DNA of 64,000 nucleotides from Perognathus longimembris pacificus (lineage: Eukaryota > Chordata > Mammalia > Rodentia > Heteromyidae), in NCBI RefSeq assembly GCF_023159225.1, contig NC_063175.1, forward strand, positions 5,254,755 through 5,318,754, read 5' to 3'. Every line of letters starts with the position of its first letter. The stretch's first letter is position 1. Below, one piece after another: positions 57,340-64,000 of this stretch. The position numbers were made by a program, and so were the translations under genes. The notes under the pieces are model-generated. The model was given only the letters and a program-made list of their open reading frames with translations, was not told where the DNA came from and did not search any database.

Positions 57340-57563
57340 GGGACTGGTAGCTCAGGCCTGTAATCCTAGCTACCCAGGAGGCTGAGATCTGAGTATCACC
57401 ATTCAAAGCCAGCCTGGGCAAGAAAGTCCTTGAGCCTCTTGTCTCCAATTAACCACCAAAAAGCCAGAAGTGGAGCTGTGGCTCAAGTGTCAAAGTGCTA
57501 GCTTTGAGCAAAAACCTTCTGTGATAGTAACCAAGATCCTAAGTTCGAGGCCCAGGACTGGCG
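57340..57563 (+). mobile_element. Type A SINE followed by a microsatellite
   Basis: 'tgggactggtagctcaggcc' to 'gttcgaggcccaggactggc'. The CA tract begins at its 3' end. Confidence 0.92.
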
Positions 57564-57573
57564 TGTGCACACA

Positions 57574-57609
<36 letters not shown>
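57564..57609 (+). repeat. (CA)n microsatellite at a SINE tail
   Basis: About 45 bp of CA with two CG interruptions, probably grown from the SINE tail. Confidence 0.97.
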
Positions 57610-57613
<4 letters not shown>

Positions 57614-58785
57614 ACTACATATTTGAATCCATATATCCACATGTGTAATATATAATGAGTAGATAATAGGTCAATATTGCACTTGTATTTTGAACATATT
57701 CTCTAACCATGTGCAGAAAATCCAGAGCAACATGAGGGGAAATATAGTTTAAAAAAACTCATCTTTAATGTAAAATGTAAATATAAATGATTATATAAAA
57801 TCATGTTATCCCATAGTTTTATCACAGCAAGATAATAAAGGATGAAAAGTATATTTGTTAGTGCCAGTATTTATTTTATAAAGGCCAAAAGCATTGAACC
57901 AAGTAGAGAAGTACCATTCCATTTTTTGTTATTTGGGTTACAGTTATCATAATTTACAGTAAAAATTGGATTGTAAATATACAGCAATTTTATATTTATC
58001 TTAAGAGTAAAATTTTCCATTTACTGAGAAAAAAAAAGTATCACCCCAGGAAAAGCAAGCACAAAATGTGTCACTTAAATTCTGCTTCATTATCTTTAAC
58101 CCAATTAACTCAGCTGTTTTTGGTAGGGCTAAGAAGAACAAGGTCAGGCCTGTAATCAGAATGAGCCAGAAGTCTGAGTCCCTTTCAGAAATACAAATAG
58201 CATCTGTCAGTGCCTCCACCCTCCCAGCTACACAACGGCATCCCTTCATGTTCATAGGGGAACCAATGGTAGAAAGGGAAGAGCTTCTGAAGTGTTTATC
58301 ACAACACTTGCAAACCTTCATGCCACCTGCCTTCTAAGTCATTCAGAGTGCATGCATCTGTGTCATTCTCAATACACAGGGCAGCTTGTAACTTTTACAT
58401 CACCCGCATGTAGCCTGAAAATAAATTTGAGGCATAGGATGCAGTCCCAGTGATGATGAGTAAGGAAATCGTTCTTCCGCTAGCCTGTCTGAAGTTGATA
58501 TTTATCATCATCATTCAACTATCTAAAGATAACAAAATTCATAAGTAACATCCTCTGTGATTTGTGTTAATTCCCACCTTCCTAGTCTATTGACTGAACA
58601 TTTTTCAAGTCATGGCTTCATTTCCTGCTGTGTATACCTGATGTCTCACTTACGCTTATGCCAATCTACCACAAAGCCAAATAAATAGATTATAGAACAT
58701 AACCACTAACCAAGGCAGTATGGATCAGTACATGGGGCTTATTAAAAGAAATATGAACCCATAAAAACATACTTCTGGAAATTTT
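57610..58785. other. No gene recognised
   Basis: AT-rich. Overlapping frames of 106 (minus) and 89 (plus) codons at 58001-58337 are mutual shadows, without a known domain. Confidence 0.45.
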
Positions 58786-59006
58786 CTGGCCGTGGGGCTT
58801 GAACTTGCAGCCTAGGTGCTGTCCCTGAGCTCTTTTCCTCAAGGATAACAGCCTACCACTTTGAACCACAGTGCCAGTTCTGATTTTCTGAAAGTTGTTG
58901 GAGATAAGAGATTCATGGGCTTTCTGCCCAGGCTGGCTTTGACCTGTGATCCTGAGATCTTAGCCTCCTAAGTAGTTTAGGTATGAGCCACCAACGCCAT
59001 GCTTCA
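58786..59006 (-). mobile_element. Type A SINE, diverged
   Basis: 'ctggccgtggggcttgaact' to 'gagccaccaacgccatgc', with the internal order intact. Confidence 0.87.
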
Positions 59007-59952
59007 GGAATGCTTTAACATTATAAGGAAGAGATGTCATCGGAGAGTTTAACTGGTAGTTTAATTGGTCTGTGCATGCAGAACTGTCCATCAGCTTCTG
59101 GCAGTATTCCATGCTCACTGGAGCATGGTGCCATCTATCTGGCAGCTGCCTGTCAAAGCCCCAAGCTCATCCACGATGAGTAGACCAATAAAGAAACAGT
59201 GTCAGCAACAGGGACGTAACTTCCTTGTACTCATCTCCTTTCTGTGATTACTATATGAAGGCATACCCCTAGAAGTCAGGGTAAGCACACTCCTGGAACA
59301 TACCCAGTTTTCAAATAAAGCACAAATAAGGTTTTCAAATTCTGGGTCAACTTTCTTCATGTTCTATCCTAAAACTAGGAGCATTACCTACAGGTACAAT
59401 ATGGCTTAATCAGAAGCCACCATAGATAAGCAAAGATTGTCTACATACTGGTGCCCTGGAAGAAAAGCCAAATTAGGGAAATGCAAACTCAGCCTATGCA
59501 TCATCCGTGCCCTTCTTAAGGAAGATGCCACTAGCTTCTCATGCAACTTGTTTATAGGTAGCATAACTGCTGTTGGGATCGATCTTCAAATGCATTTCAA
59601 TGTTAAGAATAAAGTTCTGTATTTTCAGCCAGCCTTCCCCACTTACCTACAAAGGGACTTTCGCCATTCACTTCATGCACGGGTTCAAGTCTCCTTTACT
59701 AAAGAAGAAAATCCCCTTTATTCAATGCTCACAAATGCGTTGTGCAATTGTGAAAAGACTTTTGCATGACCTTTCAACTATTTGATTTCTAGCAAATTAA
59801 TTTAGATGTAGAGAGTATCCAGAAAGATTATAAACTTATAGTAGTGATCAGACTGCTTGAAGTAAGTATCAAATTATCTCCCATGTTATGGCATCCCCAT
59901 CTATAATTTACTACAAAATCTGACTACTTGGAAAAATTAGGGGATTTAAGGT
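59007..59952. other. No gene recognised
   Basis: A 110-codon plus frame (59437-59769) has no recognisable domain or splice support. Confidence 0.45.
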
Positions 59953-60004
59953 GTGGGTGTGGGTGTGTGCACGCACGTGTGCGCACGCACGTGCCCGTGT
60001 GCTG
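59953..60004 (+). repeat. GT/GC alternating tract
   Basis: 'gtgtgggtgtgggtgtgtgc' then 'acgcacgtgtgcgcacgcac', an alternating purine-pyrimidine run with many CpGs. Confidence 0.93.
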
Positions 60005-60032
60005 GGCTTAATCTGACACTCACTTGCTTTTT

Positions 60033-60180
60033 GTTTTTTTCACTTTCAGTGTTTTTCTGGTTAATTCAAGATAAGATTTTCATGGAGTTTCACTCCTAAA
60101 CTGGCGTGAGATAGCAGTCTTCAGACCTCAGCCTCCGGAACAGTGAGAATTACAGGCAGGAGCCACCAGCAACTGCCTGA
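60033..60180 (-). mobile_element. Type A SINE left arm, antisense
   Basis: 'cagacctcagcctccggaac' and 'gagccaccagcaactgcctg' are the complement of the B1-like arm. The right arm is missing. Confidence 0.75.
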
Positions 60181-60483
60181 CATTCAGGTCTTGTAGCAAT
60201 GTATTTTGTTTTCTTTCTGGTTTGAAAAAGCAAAAAATGCTGGTGCTTCTGCTTTCCTGAAGTAATAGCTTTAACTCTTCAGACACCAGCTGCCAACTTT
60301 GTTTCCTCACATTTATCCCAAGAGGCACCTTCCCAAATGTATTTGTGTGTCCTTTCTTCTGTCCTTCCATCCTCAGACACACAGAAATATTATCCAGTGT
60401 CACATTATAGAGCAATTCATCACTTTTTACCTCAAAAGCAGAAAATCCAATTCTTGGAGCCACCATGATAATTCCACATATGT
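60181..60483 (-). other. Open minus frame between two SINEs, unknown
   Basis: About 100 codons without a stop, bounded by SINEs, reading for example APRIGFSAFEVKSDELLYNV and KLLLQESRSTSIFCFFKP. I do not recognise a family. It could be a fragment of an exon or retrocopy, or chance. Confidence 0.3.
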
Positions 60484-60666
60484 TGGCACACATGGCTCAT
60501 GCCTAAAAGTCTTAGATACTCCGGAAGTTGAGATCTGAAGATCAAGGTTCAAAGTCAGCCCAGACTCTTATCTCCAATTAACCACCAAAAAGTTGGAAGT
60601 CACTGTGGCTCAAGTGGTAGAGTACTAGCCTTGAGCAAAAAAGCTCAGGGACAGTTCCCAGGCCTG

Positions 60667-60668
<2 letters not shown>
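60484..60668 (+). mobile_element. Type A SINE with internal deletion
   Basis: Left-arm 'tggcacacatggctcatgcc' and right-arm 'cactgtggctcaagtggtag'. The middle is shortened and the 3' end runs straight into a CA repeat. Confidence 0.88.

Positions 60669-60717
<49 letters not shown>
60669..60717 (+). repeat. (CA)n microsatellite at a SINE tail
   Basis: About 24 uninterrupted CA units, extending the 'ctggcac' end of the SINE. Confidence 0.98.
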
Positions 60718-61108
60718 ATTTTAAAACCACATATCAAGATAAACATGCAAAAAATGACATTTGTTGATAAAAATCCATTTCAGACATGAGAATACACTCA
60801 ACCTGGGAAAAAAAAGGTCAGAGCCAGAGCCAGTTTTAGTTCTTTGGTTCTTACTTCACTGTGGCTCAAAATGACAACTGATTCAAGCTATTTCCATAGA
60901 GGTTGACTGCTTCCTTGTACCTCAACCCTGCTTGTGAACATGTTCCCGCAGCTAAAGTCACATGTTCTGTGATGTTTTACACAACCTTCATTATGTCCAT
61001 ATGATTGGTTTAGGTGACCAGGATTAGCAATTCTCTATGCTACCACACATAGAGGCAATAATTACTCAAGAATAATCCCTTTTCTCCTTCTGTTAACAAG
61101 GTAAGAAC
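60718..61108. other. No gene or repeat recognised
   Basis: Unique-looking interval with no frame of note. Confidence 0.5.
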
Positions 61109-61570
61109 AGCTGGGCACTGGTGGCTCACCTGCAAAATCCTAGCTACTCAGGAGGCTTCGATCTGCGGATCAGGATTTAAAGCCAGCCCAGGTCAGAAAG
61201 TCTGTGAGACTTGGGCTGGGAATATGGCCTAGTGGCAAGAGTGCTCGCTTGCCTCCTGTACATGAAGCCCTAGGTTCAATCCCTCAGCACTACATATATA
61301 GAAAACAGCCAGAAGTGGCGCTCTGGCTCAAGTGGCAGAGTGCTAGCCTTGAGCAAAAAAGAAGCCAGGGACAGTGCTCAGGCCCTGACTTCAAGCCCCA
61401 GAACTGGCAAAAGAAAAAAAAAGGTAAGAAAGTCTATGAGACTTTTAACTCTAATTAACCAGCAAAAGCCAAACGTGGAGGTATGCCTCAAGTGGTAGAA
61501 TTCCAACTTTGAGGGGGAAAAGCTAAATGAAGTACCCAGGCCCTGAGTTCCAGCCCTAGTTCCAGCATAA
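61109..61570 (+). mobile_element. Type A SINE split by a Type B SINE
   Basis: Left arm at 61109-61212, remainder at 61445-61570 ('aactctaattaaccagcaaa' to 'gttccagccctagttccagc'). Confidence 0.92.
61195..61444 (+). mobile_element. Type B SINE nested in a Type A SINE, with 18 bp duplication
   Basis: The insert is 61213-61426. AGAAAGTCTGTGAGACTT (61195-61212) and AGAAAGTCTATGAGACTT (61427-61444) flank it with one mismatch. Confidence 0.93.
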
Positions 61571-61740
61571 AAGAAAAGAAAAAGAACGTAAAAGAAGATT
61601 ATGCAGCATATGAAGGTCATTATGCATAACTTATTACTCCTTGGACTAAAATGTCTTCTATATAATGACTAAAACAGTATAATGCTAGTATCAAAACACA
61701 TAGATAAACAGAACAGGTTAAAAATTCTGGGAATTGTTTT

Positions 61741-61929
61741 GTTTTGCCAGTCCTGGGACTCAGGGCCTAAGCACTGTCCCTGGCTTCTTTTCACTCAAGG
61801 CTAGCATTCTACCACTTGAGCCACAGTGCCACTTCCAGCTTTTTCTGCTTATGTGGTGCTGAGGAATTGAACCCAGGGCTTCATGCATGTTAGGCAAGCA
61901 CTCTACCACTAAGCCACATTCCTAGCCCA
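61741..61929 (-). mobile_element. Type B SINE
   Basis: 'ttgccagtcctgggactcag' to 'aagccacattcctagccc'. It forms an inverted pair with the copy at 61.2-61.4 kb. Confidence 0.93.
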
Positions 61930-62064
61930 CAAGTCTGGGAGTTTTATGGAAGGAAAAGTAAATGTTCAAATAAGCAAAGAAAACTCCCAAGGAAATTGTA
62001 CACATTTTTTAAAATCTCTAACTCCAGGAGGGAGAAAAACAGTAAAATGTGTGAAATGTGATGT

Positions 62065-62068
<4 letters not shown>

Positions 62069-62117
<49 letters not shown>
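62069..62117 (+). repeat. (CA)n microsatellite
   Basis: About 24 uninterrupted CA units, here not attached to a SINE. Confidence 0.98.
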
Positions 62118-62118
<1 letters not shown>

Positions 62119-62355
62119 CCTCAGCCAGAAGGCTTCTTCACATCTCCCCAAATCCATTCCTGGCAACAGGAATGGATTGTAATCTAGACTCCTAATCAGC
62201 ATTTACCTCAGTCTGGTGGATGCAAGTTAGAAAGTAGAATCAAATTAGAGCTCTTCAATAAGAGTGAAAGAGGAGAGTTGGTTAAGCAACGTCAATGTCT
62301 ACTACAGTAATGTCATTATATCAGGCAAGAGCATCTCTTCAAGTATTTAAAACAT

Positions 62356-62592
62356 TTGACTAAACTATAGTAGAGGACTGGGAGTTTGGCCTAGTGGTAG
62401 AGTGCTTGCCTACATGCATGAAGCCCTGGTTTTAATTACTCAGTACCACATATATAGAAAAAGCCAGAAGTGGCGCTGTGGCTCTAGTGGTAGAGTGCTA
62501 GCCTTGAGCAAAAAGATCTCAGGTACAGTGCTCAGGTCCTGAGTTCAAGCCCCAGGACTGGCAAAAAAAAAAAAAGCTAAACTATGGTAGAT
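62356..62592 (+). mobile_element. Type B SINE with target-site duplication
   Basis: SINE body about 62374-62576 with an A-rich tail. CTAAACTATAGTAGA before it and CTAAACTATGGTAGA after it differ by one base. Confidence 0.92.
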
Positions 62593-62639
62593 ACAAGGGA
62601 GGGTTCCAATAGAGTAACTCCTTTGAACAACTAACTTAC

Positions 62640-62940
62640 AGCTGGACAAAATGAATACCAAGAAACTGGAATGTGTATTATCAGGGGAGAAGTCAAGGAA
62701 AAGGAAGACAGACAAATAGAGAGAGGAAAAGTGGGTAAATGCAGTTACAGCAATTCAATGTACATAAGTAAGAATGGAACCAGGTAACTTAAGGTGTTGG
62801 GGTGGGGGGGAGTTGGGAGGAGAATGATGGAAGAGGTCACATTGACCAAGATGTACTGTACTAACAAACTGACTTGTTGAATTGAAATTCCTTTGTACCA
62901 CTACTTAAAGATAATAAAAAATAAATAATTTTAAAGGAGC
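62640..62940 (+). mobile_element. L1 3' end, second 3'UTR subtype
   Basis: 'gtcacattgaccaagatgta' and 'ccactacttaaagataataa' align with the 18.9 and 39.1 kb copies. Confidence 0.85.
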
Positions 62941-62965
62941 TTAAAACACATGGTTTTATAACAGC

Positions 62966-63220
62966 CTTTTTTTTTTTTTTTTTTTGGTGCTGGTCCTAGA
63001 GCTTGCACTCGGGGCCAGTGCACTGTCCTTGAGCTTTTGTGCTCAAGGCTGATGCTCTATCATTTGAGCCACAGCTTCACTTCTGGCTTTCCTGGTGTTC
63101 AATTGGAGATAAAGTCTCACAGACTGTCCTGCACTGGTTGGCTTCAAACCACAATCCTTAGATCTCAGCTCCTGGGTAGCTAGGATTACAAGCATGCTTG
63201 AGCCACGGGTGCCAGGCTAA
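62966..63220 (-). mobile_element. Type A SINE
   Basis: Starts with a T17 run (antisense tail) and reads 'ggtgctggtcctagagcttg' to 'gagccacgggtgccaggct'. Confidence 0.92.
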
Positions 63221-63887
63221 GAGATATGTTTTATGGGACAGAGTCTCATAGCCTGCTCCCAAGTAATGGTGCTAATAACCATGGACCAGTCTTATGATAC
63301 TGTCTAGCCATGTCTTCATTACCTGTTTTTTTCCTAATCCCCCTGTGCAAACTTTCTTTTGCAGTCAAGTTGATACCAAAATACACATCGTGTTTATTTC
63401 CCATCGATCCACTTTTTTTATACTTTCCCTTCAGTCTTTACAACAAAATTCCTGCTGTGAGGCTACTGCTGCTCCTGCTGTTGCTGCTACTGTTCCTGGC
63501 TAACCTTACAGAACCCTGGCTATGCTTCTGGCGCAGTGAAGCTCTTTCGGGGGATGATCTCATTTATTACTCTATGAATTATACTATGAAGTAATTCTGT
63601 TTGCCCCACATGTAGGCAAAAAGACAAGACTGACTGCCAGTGAAAGAGACCATTGTTTCCCCTCCTTGTCTCCAGCTGCACCTAGCCATAACTTCCCCTA
63701 GATTCCGATTACTACTAGAATTTTGTCACTGGCTTATGCTTAAGCCCTAATACTAGAAAGAGACATCAAGGCATGTTTTTATTCACTGCATGTCTTGATG
63801 TGAACAAACAGGGGGTGGGGTAGGGGTGAAGTAGAGAGAGAAGTCTAGCTTGAAAAAAAATCCTAGTGAGCAAAGCAGAGAAAAGCA
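63221..63887. other. No gene recognised
   Basis: Contains an imperfect CTG-rich stretch (63455-63500) that gives a Leu-rich frame. No signal-peptide gene can be supported from it. Confidence 0.45.
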
Positions 63888-64000
63888 GTGAGAAGGAGGG
63901 AGGGAGGGAGGGAGGGAGGGAGGGAGGGAGGGAGGGAGGGAGGGAGGGAGGGAGGGAGGGAGGGAGGGAGGGAAGGAGGGAGGGAGGGAGGGAGGGAGGA
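63888..64000 (+). repeat. (GGGA)n microsatellite running off the window end
   Basis: About 110 bp of GGGA units with one GGAA interruption near 63973. The true length is unknown because the window ends inside it. Confidence 0.98.

Noticed and set aside
61946..62202. 78-codon frames with long His/Thr or Cys/Val runs
   Set aside because: Translations of the (CA)n microsatellite.
63310..63594. Leu-rich 94-codon plus frame resembling a membrane or signal segment
   Set aside because: The Leu run comes from an imperfect CTG repeat. There is no supporting gene structure.

Overview
The window looks like nuclear DNA of a placental mammal, most likely a rodent. The evidence is B1-like (7SL-derived) and ID-like (tRNA-derived) SINEs in every region, MaLR-type LTRs, ancient MIR and MER5A copies, L1 retrotransposons in several states of decay, and long microsatellites. 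The commonest SINEs are two-armed composites that share one tRNA-like right arm. This combination suggests a geomyoid or castorimorph rodent (kangaroo rat or pocket mouse type), but that placement rests on memory of SINE structure and is tentative. There are no bacterial-style operons and no CRISPR array. Most open reading frames here are chance frames or repeat translations.

Layout. 0.1-5.7 kb: a Type A SINE, then a long degraded plus-strand L1. 5.7-21.3 kb: SINEs, MaLR-type LTRs, L1 3' ends, MIRs and a very long pyrimidine tract (13.09-13.43 kb), with unrecognised DNA between them. 21.36-25.34 kb: a processed retropseudogene of vasohibin-2 (VASH2) with most of a 3 kb 3'UTR, flanked by a perfect 14 bp target-site duplication. 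26.8-31.0 kb, minus strand: the 3' end of a RALGDS/RGL-family gene, with four exons in compatible phase, a Ras-association-domain terminal exon, and an ATTAAA signal. Its catalytic exons are missing or decayed, so it is a truncated paralogue or young pseudogene. 31-38 kb: nested SINEs and unique DNA. 38.31-38.50 kb, minus strand: one terminal coding exon whose peptide resembles the PKA RII-binding tail of AKAP7. 38.6-55 kb: L1 3' ends, SINEs, two solo-LTR candidates (one inside a SINE with a clean 5 bp duplication), and a MER5A split by an L1. 55.1-56.9 kb: the best-preserved L1, with the C-terminal half of ORF2 and one internal stop. 57-64 kb: SINEs, CA/GT microsatellites and a pure GGGA tract running off the window end.

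No gene in the window is demonstrably complete. The coding content is the RALGDS-like 3' end, the AKAP7-like exon and the dead VASH2 retrocopy. The strongest unusual signals are a 27-nt tailless SINE fragment with a perfect 14 bp duplication (24.8 kb), the phase-compatible RALGDS-like remnant, and the sharing of one SINE right arm by two unrelated left arms. Names of repeat families and parent genes come from recognition by eye, not from a database search. In the entries, Type A SINE means a B1/7SL-like left arm plus the shared tRNA-like right arm. Type B SINE means an ID/tRNA-like left arm plus the same right arm.
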